DNA of 64,000 nt from Lineus longissimus (GCF_910592395.1 NC_088310.1:14083501-14147500); one strand, 5' to 3'. Numbered from the stretch's first letter, positions 22,918-33,493 are shown. Notes: generated by a model not told the origin, from the letters alone. Translations and numbers: made by a program.

Positions 22918-24458
22918 TGAACATTGAAGTCCTTTGAAGTGTAGGTGTGACGAGTCAGCCCAGTTTGTGCATGATTACAACATAGGGGCAACTAGTTGCA
23001 ACAATCCTTTTTTAGTGTAGATTGTGAGGGAATAGTCTTGATCTTTCAATTAATTCCTTTGGTATGGTGCAACAAACCAGTCCAGTAGATATATACATGG
23101 TCATAGCATACGGCATCGAGACAACCAGTATGCAAGGTTACGGCCAGGCCCAAGGGGTATGACCGATCAGCACTAAGAGTAAAAACGTAACATGCAATAA
23201 TATCTTTTTAAACTAACTGCCACAGTAGGTTTATTTATTCAGTCTTTTTGAAGTAAAAGTATTACAGTGAAAAAGAACGAAATACGGCTGGAATATTATA
23301 CTGGTTTGTCTTCGGACGGCAAATTCAGCACTGCACCGATGTCAAGGTTAAGACGGTTATACGACTTTGCCTCATCAGCTCCTCGTGGTCAAGGCTCCTA
23401 TATCCGTGACTGATGCCGTCGCAGAACAGAACAGATGCTGATCATCCCCGTCAGGCTGTAAAACAGAGCGAGGAAATATTTTAACTTCACCAGAAGTTTT
23501 ATCATTCATTATTCAGACCAACAGACACTGTTACCTGCTAATAGTCTATGAATTTCATTGTCATAATTCAGAACAAACACTTATCACCTTTGCTGACAAT
23601 ATTTTCAGAAGGTGTGTACATTCGTGTGTCCATTTACACTGCACGTGTATACGTGCTTTACTGTACATTTCTACAGGAGTGAGCAGGATGTACAGAAAAA
23701 CCGATCTCCAAAACTGTTGCTTTCAGCACTCGCGACACGTTAAGCGAGGTTTCAGCAATTATTTTCAGTGAAGGTATATCTCATGTGTAGAGTCTGGGTG
23801 ATTTTGAGACATTCTTAGGTGTTTAAGGCGCACAGTTTGATGAAATTTGCCCGAATTCGTAATTTTTTTGATGAATGTATATCCGCCATTGCTGGGATCT
23901 GGAAACTTTTGGATGACAAGTTTGCCTCAAAAGATGGACGTGCTCCCTATAATCACCCAAACTAACAGCGAATATATATTCTTAAGATCCTTTTCTTGAC
24001 CTCTGATGAGTTAATTTTGTCTGATGCAGTGTTTCAACACAAATTTGAGGGCGATTACAATCACGAAAAATTCACACTCACCCAGTCTAGAATGCGTAGA
24101 CGAAATGTCTGTTGGCTCTTCCATGTAGCGGGTATCCTCCCACCTGTTCAGGTCGGGACAGATCAACGTTGAGCAACTTGCCTAATCGGTAAAACGCGGG
24201 AGGCAGTGCTATTACCGGAACGGTTCAGAACCGGCGATTTTCATCAAAAATCACCCGAAAACTAAAAAAGTAAGCAACGGCTGCAAAAATAAAGTACACG
24301 TTGTTCGTTAGCAGGTTATGAAACGTAACCTAACCAAATTTCAGGTCGTTCCGTGCGGCAGTTTCGGAGATACGTGTCGAAAACCACATCCCTCGGGTCC
24401 TGGCGATCGGCTCAGTAAAAACAATAGACCATATCCACGGAGTTGTGGATATGGTCTA
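20709..24458. mobile_element. Giant palindrome, arms of about 1.55 kb (foldback-type element)
   Basis: The left arm 20709-22280 and right arm about 22925-24458 are near-identical inverted repeats around a loop of about 0.64 kb. Both outer ends are a further small hairpin: TTAGACCATATCCAC...GTGGATATGGTCT on the left and its mirror on the right. The arms are non-coding as far as I can see; the frame at 22021-22275 is not recognisable. A transcript across it would form a 1.5-kb double-stranded hairpin. It interrupts family B exactly between 'GATCAAA' and 'TTAAAAACCC'. Candidate classes are a foldback or MULE-like element, or a rearranged Helitron-like element. Confidence 0.85.
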
Positions 24459-24819
24459 ATTAAAAACCCGTAAGATATATGATGTATCCTTGCTGTGAGT
24501 ACCTACCACAAAAGTTTTATCGAAAACAAGTCACTAATAAGCGAGATATCACACTTTTTAGATATCCACATTTGGCCCCCTGGTGGCCAAGTAGAGAATT
24601 AGATCGGACAGAAATTTAGTGTCACGGGTCATCTGACCTAGGGGGTCATGTGTACAAAGTTTTAAGTTCATAGGCCTAGCGGTTAAAAAACGTGCCACTG
24701 TTTTTGAACTAGGATACGACGGACGACGACGACGACGACGACGACGGACGACGACCGACGACGGACACTGCGGTATCGTATAGACTCCCCTACGGTGAGC
24801 CAAAAACCACTTGTCGTCG

Positions 24820-25615
24820 TTAGACATGGGTGGCACGTTTTGTAACCACTCAAGCTTATGAACTTGGTACACATGTACCCCTAGGTGATCGCTACTCAGA
24901 GACCGAATCGCGGCCTCATATGATACACGGTTTTGCCACCAGGGGGCCAGAGGTCAAAAATGGAAAAATTGTGTTTTCTCCCTTATTACCGGTCCGAAAC
25001 ATTTGAAAAAAATATGGTAGGTACTTCTACCAATGGGACATCACATATTCTCCGGGTTTTTGATTTGACCTACTTTTGAAGGTCACAGAGGCCAAAGTTT
25101 GTCGGCAGCAATGCTGTTAGTCGGTGGTGGCACGTTTCGTAACCACTTTAGCCAGAGATCTCAAACTTGGTATAAATGTACCCCTGGGTGATCCCTACTC
25201 AGAGACCGAATCTTGGCATAATACAATTCACGGTTTGGCCAATAGGAAGCCAACACCACCTGCCTCCGTTCATACCAGCCGACTGAAACATATGTCATTC
25301 TTGGTGACTTCAACATGAATTCAATAGTGGGAGGTGAACATTTCAATGCCAAACTTGAAAAATTCTTTCTCCAGGAATATAACATGAACATGATGAAGCA
25401 AACAGTCACTGAAGAAACAACTGATTACCACACCAAATTAGACCTTGTATTTACAAATGCACATCATGTTGACCATACAGGGGTCGTTGACAATTGCTGG
25501 TATGACCATAAAATGATATATACAGCTTTACCAATGTCAGAATCACTGACCCCATAGCCTTCCCTTTGACACAGGTGAGCATATGGTCCCTGGACCATTT
25601 CATTTTAGTTTTATA
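24820..25615 (+). mobile_element. Second family B fragment carrying LINE sequence
   Basis: Typical family B modules in plus orientation run from about 24830 (GGTGGCACGTTTTGTAACC; ACACATGTACCCCTAGG) to 25242. The sequence then changes abruptly to a LINE endonuclease frame. A family B terminal phrase returns at 25573-25612 (CAGGTGAGCATATGGTCCC, then GGACCATTTCATTTTAG). The LINE piece therefore lies inside the element's borders. It abuts the first copy in opposite orientation. Confidence 0.6.
25246..25557 (+). pseudogene. LINE apurinic-like endonuclease fragment
   Basis: The open frame contains TYVILGDFNMN near residue 14, the L-x-G-D-F-N motif of the exonuclease-endonuclease-phosphatase fold. 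It then has an LDLVFTN strand and a YDHK motif where active enzymes usually have SDH. The family nicks target DNA to prime reverse transcription. Only about 100 residues remain, with no N-terminal part and no reverse transcriptase. The frame opens at 25246 after two stops and ends at a stop at 25555. Clade is uncertain; CR1/L2- or Jockey-like fits. Confidence 0.7.
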
Positions 25616-25754
25616 GTGGCGAGATGACCGTTCGGACAAATTGAGACCGACATTTCGAGATTCCGCCTCGATTAGTTGTCATTCCACTAGCGATATAGCC
25701 AACTGGTGATGATAGTCGGTCAGCATTGGCGCTCGTCGTGACCGATCGCACTCA

Positions 25755-25839
25755 TTTTTAGCTCAGCTGACTAAGTCAGCCGAGCTTGTCAAATAAGTTG
25801 ATCAGTGGCGTCCGTCTGTCCATCCATCCATCCATCCAT

Positions 25840-25873
<34 letters not shown>

Positions 25874-27469
25874 GTTAAACCCATGGTGCACATTTTGTAA
25901 CCGTAAGACCTAGAGACTTTAATTTTGCATTTCTGGATACTTCTGGTCAAACTCTACTTTCAAAACAAAATTTGTCGCCATTCGACCTACTTCCTGCGAG
26001 CGAGAGCGCATGAAGGAAACTGGCCTATATCGGCCTAGGAGCAGCAGAATTAGTCGAAATATGCTCTAATATTAAGATAAAATTCTTGAAAATCTATTTT
26101 ATTGAGAAAAAGTTCAAAATTTTAACAGGAGAGGGCGCTACCTGCCTTTTAATTATTTCTGCCGATTCAAATTCCCGCCCGATGACGTCAGCCATCAATG
26201 AAGTCTCCTATTTGCCAGTTCTCAAAACATGGCAGCTACACAGCAAAAGCAGTAGCTCCAGGAATAAATCACTGTTCACTTCAGCTTCGTAATCGATTGT
26301 ACCCCCACTTTATTGTGTTTTGTGTGGTGTTCCTATTCGATCAACGATGTAAGGCCTTATTGTGTTGGTTTTAATTGAGAAGGTGCATTATAAGCGGCGT
26401 ACGAAATACCGAAGCGGAGACAAAATGGCGGCATGTTGTTTACGCCATGTGCAATAATCTTGGAGCTCAATGACACTCAAGTACCCAATTTTCTGCTTAA
26501 AAAGGAGTCTAGTAGGCGATATTATCACTAGTTCGTTTCAGTGGTAGTCATAAGGTCTTTAGGGACTACTTTCAGAAATTAGTTCTTGAAAATTTGGCCA
26601 CATTTCTGTGAAAACGATATCGGAAGTGCATGCTCTGTTCGCGATGACATCGCCGATGTATTTTGAAGTGCACATACCCACAGTATGTGCAGTGAATCGG
26701 CATGATTATGTTCGCCTATTAAGTTTTAGTTCTACGATTCTTTCATGAGTAAAAAGTAGACATTCTAAGCAATACAATAATGTCACTCCCATAAAAATTG
26801 ATTGGAAATTGAGGGAGCAACGGCATTCTGTTCGGCAACTGGCAGCGCTGAAAAAATACATTGCATACTGTACAATACCAAATGGCACATTTTAAAAAGC
26901 GCTCATTGGACAACGTAGGGAATCACCAGAAATGACGTCATCGCTGGTCTAAATAGAAAACTACGGTGGTGCAGTAGAGCACAAGAAAAGGTTTAGCATT
27001 AACTTCGTCATGCAAGCTTCAGCAACAAAACGATTTCTCATGAATGATTTATTTGATCATCATCAGCTTGTTTCCCCTGATAGATAAAAAATGATTTACA
27101 ATTTCCATCAAAGTTTTCTATTTTGTGTATAGTCACATGTTATTTAACTGGCAAGGAGCCAAGCAGTTTTGAATATTCGCGGGAAAATACTTCGTACTTG
27201 TAAACGAGGCTATGACAATGAGTATCCTCATTCATGGCATAAACTTCATGTTTCGGTAAATATTTTCATACGATGATTTCACCCGAATTATGGTCAGGAT
27301 TGAGGAATGAACAGTGGCATAATTATGTCAACCAAAAACATTGGTACCGTAGTGAACGCAAAAGGATATCAAATACCATGGAGCATGCCATTTTCATGCA
27401 TAATGAACTAAACACCGGGAAGATATTAATGATGTTAACTCAGCTGAGCGCCAGACCCTTGGGCCTCTT
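25755..27469 (+). mobile_element. Family C element, plus orientation
   Basis: It begins TTTTTAGCTCAGCTGACTAA, GTCAGCCGAGC, then GGCGTCCGTCTGTCC and an (ATCC)n run (25819-25872), and ends CAGCTGAGCGCCAGACCC-TTGGGCCTCTTGTT. The left flank (GCACTCATTT) and right flank (GTTATACAGAGTCGAG) join to rebuild a satellite C unit, so both borders are reliable. Two features recur inverted in the copy at 56820-58890: GTAACCGTAAGACCTA, and a 400-bp core with AAATGGCACATTTTAAAAAG. It has no convincing reading frame; the 62-88-codon frames differ between copies. Confidence 0.75.
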
Positions 27470-27905
27470 GTTGTTATACAGAGTCGAGATGAGCGTTCGG
27501 AAAATTCAGACCAAAATTTCGAGATTCCGCGAAGATTAGTTGTCATTCGACTAGCGATATAGCCTATTGGCGATGATAGTCGGTCAGAGATGGCGCTGGT
27601 CACGACCGATCACCCTCATTTTGGTTATACAGAGTCGAGATGACCGTTCGGACAAATTGAGACAGAAGTTTCGAGATTCCGCGATGAAAAATTGGCATTC
27701 GACTGGTGATATAGACTACTGGTGATGATAGTCGCTCAGAGATGGCGCTGGTCGCGACCGATCGCCCTCATTTTGGTTATACAGAGTCGAGATGACCGAT
27801 CGGACAAATTGAGACTGAAATTTCGAGATTTCGTGACTTCAAGTTGTCATTTGACTAGCGATATACGCTACTGTACGCTACTGGCGATGATAGCTCGTCA
27901 TGACC

Positions 27906-27993
27906 TGTAGATCTTGCTCATAGGATGAACGAAAGTGGAGAAGATATCAAATCAGACACTGTACGGTCTTAGTAGCACCTAGCCTGCATTACA
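27906..27993 (-). repeat. 3' LTR of the gypsy element, internally deleted (88 bp)
   Basis: It starts TGTAGATCTTGCTCATAGG and ends CTGCATTACA. Compared with the 182-bp right LTR it lacks about 94 bp between ATATCAAATCA and GACACTGTACGG. The outer borders are intact. Confidence 0.9.
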
Positions 27994-28006
27994 TCCTCCC
28001 CTCTTT
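27994..28006 (-). promoter_or_regulatory. Polypurine tract of the gypsy element
   Basis: The minus strand reads AAAGAGGGGAGGA directly before the 3' LTR. This is the position and composition expected for the plus-strand DNA primer of LTR retrotransposons. Confidence 0.85.
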
Positions 28007-28310
28007 AGAAGAACATATTATTGTTCTGTGGAAAAAGAACGGATTGCTGAAAGTTTGAAACTAATTACTAACTCAATTACAACTGCAAAACAAGTCTCTT
28101 GTCTAGAAATGATTATAAACCAACTTAAACACTTTACTGCTGATGCTGGTTATATGGTATCATGTATATCAACCAAAGTTATGGTGTCATGTTTATCTCA
28201 ACAAAGTGTCCAAAGCACCGTCTATAAATTGCAGAAGTGAAACCACTTCAGACCACTTAATGTTATGCCACCATAATGGTATATCTAGGGTTGGATTGAC
28301 CCTACAAAAC

Positions 28311-28901
28311 CTAGTAACCAAACCGTGCTAGTGGCACGACAGACCTACCACTTCTGGTGGTGTACGGAGTGTTATCGTTAACTCCTGCTACGGGCAGAGT
28401 TGCGGTTTCAGGCTGTCTCAGACTGGGCGTCTGTGGTATAATTGACGGGTGTCCTGAGTCAGTCTGATTTACAAACGGAGTTTGCACTGGGGCAGATGGT
28501 ACTGAAGGCTCCGTGCCAATGCCAGTGGAACGCTGCGGAGTATCGTTATTGTTGGTGCTAGGACCTGGCACTTTTAGGAGATGCTTCCTGTTCTTCCTGT
28601 ACTCGAATCCTCCTGTTTTGGCCAGGACATAGTAAGACCTGGGCTGGTTCGCTCTCCTTGTAATTACCGCTTCCTCGTCGTATCCCTTGTCGGTCTGCAT
28701 TCGGACATTATCACCTGGGGTCAGTGGTGTTAATGGCTTGGATGATTTGTCCACGGATTTCTTTTGAATTTGAGGGAGTTCGGATAGGCGATTTTGCACT
28801 ACCTTTGAATCCAGTGCACTGGGTACAAGCAAGGCTTTAGCCGTCGGAAGCGTTGACCGCGTGCACCTGGACAGGTTTTGCTGTGCCTGAGAACCAAGCA
28901 C
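28311..28901 (-). pseudogene. Gypsy integrase C-terminal region
   Basis: A 196-codon minus-strand frame continues the integrase after the catalytic core. It has TLPTAKALLVP, a basic stretch, PRSYYVLAKTGGFEYRKNRK near the middle (typical of the GPY/F-like C-terminal fold that binds DNA), and a tail YTTRSGRSVVPLARFGY at the end. It is separated from the core by a stop and a frame change near 28905-28920. The tail runs to a stop just before non-coding sequence leading to the polypurine tract. It is part of a dead polyprotein. Confidence 0.85.
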
Positions 28902-28922
28902 CGAGTCTCTGGGTGTATTCCT

Positions 28923-29685
28923 CTAATTCAACAAGTTCATGTAAAACTTTGTACCATCCCTGTATGATTTCTCTAAGAGATGATTTGCGGATTGAACAGC
29001 TTTCTCTGCTAGGCCATTTCTTAAAGTTCCAAGGCTAGAGACGTCCTTGAATTCTTTGGACCTGTATTGCGGTCCGGGATCTGATACCATCAGATCTGGT
29101 ATACCAAATCTGGCGAAATACGATTTCAGCTTACTCACAATTGTCTTAGTTGAGGTGTCCGCGAGCGTATTAGCCTCAAACCATCCTGAGTACGAATCAA
29201 TTGTCACGAGATATGAACGGGATTGCCATTAAGACATATCTGTGCCGATTATGGCCCAAGGTCGGCTTGGGACAGGGTATAACATATGCGGTTCCCTCTG
29301 TTGGTGCATTTTTTTACTAAGGCATACACTACATGCTTTGATCAATTGCTTCAATGTCATTGTCCATTGACATCCAAAATAAGATGTCACGCGCGCGGCG
29401 TTTTGTGGCGTCACAACCAATATGGCCACCGTGGGCCTGCTTCATGTAATCCTGTTGAAGTTTGGTGGGAACAACTACTTTCTGTCCTTTGAACAAGATG
29501 CCATCATCGACTAGCAGTTCGTCGCGAAACGGGAAGTACGGTTTAACTTCCGGTGCGATTTCCTTTACATGGTCGGGACATCTTGCCATGATAGTTGTAC
29601 TCAACTTCTGTAGAATGCGATCATCCGCTGTAGCTTGCTTTAATTCTTCAAGCTTGCGGAAGAACTGTGAGATCATCAATGTCAT
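28923..29685 (-). pseudogene. Gypsy integrase zinc-binding and DDE core
   Basis: Frames at 29329-29685, 29229-29429 and 28923-29207 together cover the region. They contain an H-H-C-C zinc motif (HGGHIG... and CSVCLSKK), then GTDMS (first Asp), VSDPGPQYRSKEF (second Asp) and NGLAEKAVQ (Glu). All three catalytic acids are visible, but stops lie after GTDMS and near the 3' end. About 20-25 residues that normally lie between the second Asp and the Glu are missing after EFKD. The family inserts cDNA into chromosomal DNA. Before the first frame, 29690-29770 encodes the RNase H tail (YIADTLSRAHLPLS). Confidence 0.85.
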
Positions 29686-29765
29686 TCAATCGCTGTTCTG
29701 AGTTTGCGTCCGCTGGACTGAGCGGCAGATGAGCGCGGGAAAGTGTGTCGGCGATGTATCGTTCT

Positions 29766-29825
29766 TTCCTTTTTAGCTCACCTCTTAGCAGAGGTGAGCT
29801 TATCCCATACCGTGGCGTCCGTCGT

Positions 29826-29869
<44 letters not shown>

Positions 29870-30908
29870 CGTCGTCCGTTAGCAGGGCACGTTTCGTAAC
29901 TGTTAGAGCTATTGAGTTGAAACTTGGTACACATGTACCCTTATGTAATGACACCTTGGAGACCAAGTTTCGGTCCGATTCGTTTCATGGTTTGGCCACC
30001 AGGGGGCCAAACGTTAAAAGTGAAAATATGCAATATCTCCCTTAATAGTAGTGGGGAAATTTTGAAAAAAATATGGTAGGTACTTCTAGCAAAGGTGCAT
30101 CATATATCCTCCGGGTTTTTGATTTGACCTCCTTTTCAAGGTCACAGAGGTCAAATGGTGTAAATTAGCCGTTAGGATGTAACGATGGCACGTTTCTAAA
30201 CTGCAATGACTATTGATACCAGATTTGGTACACATTTACCCCTTAGTCAGGTGATCTCAGGGACCAAAGTTTGGTCCAATATGATTCACCACTTGACCAC
30301 CAGGGGGCAAAATCCAAAAACCTTAAAAATGTGATTATTCCTTAACTTCTTGCCCGATTGCCACCAATTTGATATCATGGGTACATCTAACCACCATACA
30401 GTATATGTCACACAGGTTTTTAATTTGACCTTCTTGTCAAGGTCACAGAGGTCAAATGGCGTAAATTCGCCGTCAGGCCGTAACTATGGCATGTTTCTTA
30501 ACTGCAATGACTATTGATCACAAATTAAGTACACATGTACCCCTTGGTCAGGTGATCTCAGGTACCGAAGTTTGGTGCGATCTGATTTGCCGTTTGGCCT
30601 CCAGGGAGGGGGCCAAATCCTAAATTCTTCAAAATGCCATTATTCCTAGTAATGACTTGCCCGATTGGCACCAATTTTATATCATAGGTACATCTAATTC
30701 TAACATCCATTCAATGTGACACCCGGGTCTTCTTTGATTTGACCTACTTTTCAAGGTCACAGAGGTCGAATGTACTGTAAATTGGCCATTTTGGGGAAAT
30801 TGTAATTGCTTGGACCTACATCAAACCTAACACTACATGACACAAGACCATGCTCTTTATCCATCTTTCCTCCACATGAGGTGAGCACAATGGCCCTGGC
30901 CATTTCAT
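29766..30908 (+). mobile_element. Family B element inserted in the gypsy pol gene
   Basis: It opens with a T-run and the perfect hairpin AGCTCACCTCT-TAG-CAGAGGTGAGCT, then GGCGTCCGTCGTCC and a (CGT)n tract (29814-29879). Three modules of about 300 bp follow, with GGCACGTTTC, ACACATGTACCCCTT, 'TTGGCCACCAGGGGGCCAA' and 'AAGGTCACAGAGGTCAAATG'. It ends GGTGAGCACAATGGCCCTGGCCATTTCATT. This is the cleanest family B copy for borders. It has no coding potential; the Arg-rich frame at 29743-30045 is the microsatellite. Confidence 0.85.
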
Positions 30909-31440
30909 TATAACATTAACATATTCCAGGTTCGTGTCATGGTCCTGAGAGTCGTCGTCAGGTATGAACATGTCATCCATGATTGACTCTACGGGGTATC
31001 ACGTTAAGAGCTGATCGATGGTTTGCTGCCAAACTTCTGGTGCAGAACAGATTCCCATCGGCTGACGAAGATATCGGAATCATCCAAAGGGTGTCCCAAA
31101 CGTAGTGAGATAAGACGATTGGAATATGGAAAAAAGGCTCGGCTGACATCAATGACAGTGAATAGCTTAGCATTGGGCATGTTTGCCACCACCTATTCAA
31201 TTGTCTGCATTGGGTACCGCGGGCGCTTTATAGCTTTGTTTAGATCGCCTGGGTCGATGCAGATACGAATGTCCCCTGTACTTTTGGCATGGCCGAAACC
31301 CAATCTGTAGGTTCGGTCACATGTTCCAAGATTCCTGCGTCAACCATCTCTAGTAGCTTGTCGTAAACTTTTTCCTTGATGGCAACAGGTACAGCCTGCA
31401 CATGGCGCACTACAGGGGGAGCGTTAGGATCCACAGTGAT
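30909..31440 (-). pseudogene. Gypsy reverse transcriptase, broken
   Basis: The frame at 31240-31434 gives an N-terminal block (VRHVQAVPVAIKEKVYDKLL; ILEHVTEPTDWVSAMPKVQG). A second frame has TVIDVSRAFF, and a third has FGTPFG-stop-FRYLRQPMGICSAPEVWQQT near 31030-31110. IMDDMFIPDDD at 30948-30983 replaces the usual DD catalytic box (the two Asp are kept). Frame changes and an in-frame TGA kill it. The sequence stops at HDTNLEYVN where family B begins, and the thumb and most of RNase H do not reappear on the other side. Confidence 0.85.
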
Positions 31441-31516
31441 CTTGTGTGACTCAATGGGGGAGTTTCCCTAACTTTCCGAAAAAAAACTGCGGGTACTTTT
31501 TCATTATACCCGAGAG

Positions 31517-32077
31517 CTATGGTGGTAGATTTGCTTGCTTTTCTTTAGCAAGTTGGAACACTTCTGAACTCAGAATAACCAAACCTAAGCGAAGACTGTC
31601 TTTTAGTTCTAGCAGGATTTTCACATCCTTATCGACAATGTGGAACTCGATGTCCCATACTTTGTTGCGATGCACACATAGTGTTGCCTTGCCAAGATCT
31701 GCTGTCGCGTGTCCGCCAAACCCTATCAATTTGACGGTCCTCGAAGGGTCCATTTTCCCTTTAAGGCATGTGAGTTCTGTTCACCAATAACATCCAACTC
31801 ACTAACATGTTTCCTGGGGTTACCAAGCGGGTTTTGGTTTCCCTCGCGTGACGACCTACATACCGATGCGAAGTGGTTCCGTTTCGTACATTTGGCACAC
31901 TGCTTCCATGAGCCCGGCACGATGATTTGTCTTTCCCGTATGGGCCGTGTATCCACAATTGCTACACTTAGAATCATTGCCTTGCGAATGCGAATCTTTT
32001 TTCCTAAAGTCGGATTGTTTTCTTCCGTTGTTGGAAGGACGATTCGGCGGCTTGAAAGGGCGTTTCCCTTTTTTCAC
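31517..32077 (-). pseudogene. Gypsy nucleocapsid zinc knuckles and protease remnant
   Basis: The frame at 31856-32077 carries a first knuckle start (CSNCGYTAHTGK) after a basic linker. The overlapping frame at 31726-31977 carries CAKCTKRNHFASVCRS, so the paired knuckles are split by a frameshift. Downstream, 31517-31753 encodes a protease-like second half (KLIGFGGHATADLGKA, then FHIVDKDVKILLELK). I do not see the Asp-Thr/Ser-Gly catalytic triad expected before it, so the first half of the protease is probably deleted. Confidence 0.75.
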
Positions 32078-32131
32078 AAAGTGGACCTGCTCCTCCTTCG
32101 CTGCACCCTTTCCTTGGATGTCCTTTGCATC

Positions 32132-32665
32132 CTACTCCGAAATCTCATGTATCTGCACAGCTTTATCGAGTGTCAGATCACTCAGAAGGATCTTGCGAAC
32201 GTTATCCTTGGTTATGCCGGTTACTAACCGGTCTCGTAGGAATTGGTCTTTGAGATCACCATAATCACATGCATTGGCTTTTTTGTTTCGCAGATTGGAT
32301 AGAAATGTCTGGAATTCCCCAGGCTGTTGTGTTCTCGAGTTAAACTTATGTCTCTCTAAAATAACATTGGTCCGCGGACTGCAGAGTTCCCTAAATTTTA
32401 CTTTCAATATCTCAGGGTCCTCCCTGGATTCAGCTGCAAGCTCAGGTTGTCCTTCGACTGGGTTAGCACGATGCGGTAAATATGTGAATGCCCGTGCGCA
32501 TTCTTTTCCCTCTGGGCTCGCTAAGTTCAAAAGAATGGCAGCTTTCTTGTCGGCGAAACCGGCAGCAATGAAGATGTTGTACTCTTGTTCGAATATCCGC
32601 TAGTTTTCGGCGCAATTCCCCTCAAAACTCAGAAGAGACGGCTTTCGAAGTCCTATGTTGCCCAT
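32132..32665 (-). pseudogene. Gypsy gag (capsid) gene, interrupted by a stop
   Basis: From the ATG at 32665 the frame begins MGNIGLRKPSLLSFEGNCAE. An in-frame TAG follows where related gag proteins usually have Trp (FEGN-x-x-x-N-W-x-x-F), then EQEYNIFIAAGF. The frame continues as 132 codons to 32132 (LASPEGKECARAF ... TYLPHRANP ... EFQTFLSNLRNKKANACDYG). The pattern fits the gag domain that forms the particle shell. It ends at a stop just before the basic zinc-knuckle region. Confidence 0.8.
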
Positions 32666-32799
32666 TGTTCTTTGTTCTTTGTTCACAATACGAATTTGGG
32701 TCAATGTCTATGAACTAATTTCCCCGTGAAAACGGGTAGAATGTCACTTTTTGAAGCTTTTTACCTGTCCTCTGTGAATTCATACGTATTTAGCCATGT

Positions 32800-32818
32800 G
32801 TCTTAACTTCTGACCCCA
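32800..32818 (-). promoter_or_regulatory. Primer-binding site of the gypsy element
   Basis: Directly inside the 5' LTR the minus strand reads TGGGGTCAGAAGTTAAGAC. A TGG start immediately after the LTR is the usual tRNA primer site. I cannot assign the tRNA species by eye. Confidence 0.7.
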
Positions 32819-33000
32819 TGTTGATCTTACTCATAGGATGAATAAAAGTGGAGAAAATATCAAATCAATCTAACTTTATTCAAGCTCCGTGACATGAGAG
32901 CAAGCCTCGATTTGGATCACAACTGTGTGCCTATTAGTGTACAACAAATATTATAGGTGGAGACACCGTACGGTCTAAGTAGCACCTAGCCTGCATTACA
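32819..33000 (-). repeat. 5' LTR of the gypsy element (182 bp)
   Basis: Plus-strand borders are TGTTGATCTTACTCATAGG and CTGCATTACA, giving TG...CA ends. It contains a TTATTCAAGCTC segment that is lost in the other LTR. No TATA box is obvious in so short an LTR. It matches the solo LTR at 33494-33676 at most positions. Confidence 0.9.
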
Positions 33001-33493
33001 TGACCAATCGCGCCCATTTTGGTTATACAGTGTCGAGATGACCGTTCGAGACCGAAATTTCGAGATTCCGTGATGAAAAGTTGTCATTCCACTAGCGATA
33101 TAGCCTTCTGGTGATGATAGTTGGTCGGCGATGGCGCTCGTCGCAAACGAGCGCACTCATTTTAGTTACACAGAGTCGAGATGACTGTTCGGAGAAATTG
33201 TGACAGAAATTTCGAGATTCCACGATGAAAAGTTGTCATTCGACGAGCGATGTAGCCTACTGGTGATGATAGTTGGTTAGCGATGGCGCTCGTCGCGACC
33301 GATCGCACTCATTTTGGCTATACAGAGTCAAGATGACCGTTCGGACCAATTGAGACCGAAATTTCGAGATTCCGCGAAAATAAGTTGTCATTTGACTAGT
33401 GATATAGCATACTGGCGATGATAGTCGGTCAGGGATGGTACTGGTCGCGACCTATCGTGCAAAATTTTGTTATACAGAGTCGAGATAACACCT

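Larger units (their letters stand above)
19009..24805 (-). mobile_element. Family B element, interrupted by a 4.1-kb inverted-repeat complex
   Basis: The left border AATGAAACGGCCAGGGGCC...GCTCACCGT and the right border CCCCTACGGTGAGCCAAAA match the ends of a second copy at 43486-44955. The body consists of diverged tandem modules of about 300 bp. Each has TGGCACGTTTC, 'TTGGCCCCCTGGTGGCCAA' and a 'GACCTCTGTGACCTTGAAA' phrase. A (GAC)n tract lies at 24714-24772. It encodes nothing recognisable and is presumed non-autonomous. The sequence between 20332 and 24458 is foreign to it. Orientation is given relative to the copy at 29.77 kb. Confidence 0.65.
27906..33000 (-). mobile_element. Ty3/gypsy LTR retrotransposon, degenerate, with TGACC target duplication
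   Basis: It is bounded by TGTA...TACA LTRs and flanked by the 5-bp direct repeat TGACC (27901-27905 and 33001-33005). It lies on the minus strand in the order LTR, primer site, gag, protease, reverse transcriptase, RNase H tail, integrase, polypurine tract, LTR. That order is canonical for Ty3/gypsy, and the gag zinc-knuckle and integrase tail style suggests a Mag-like clade. In-frame stops, frameshifts and a family B insertion make it non-functional. It sits inside satellite C. Confidence 0.93.

Noticed and set aside
25822-29879. CRISPR-like arrays suggested by regular repeats
   Set aside because: The repeats are simple microsatellites or long satellites without unique spacers, in a eukaryotic context.
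24683-30045. Arg- or Val-rich frames across (GAC)n and (CGT)n tracts
   Set aside because: Simple-sequence translation inside family B elements.
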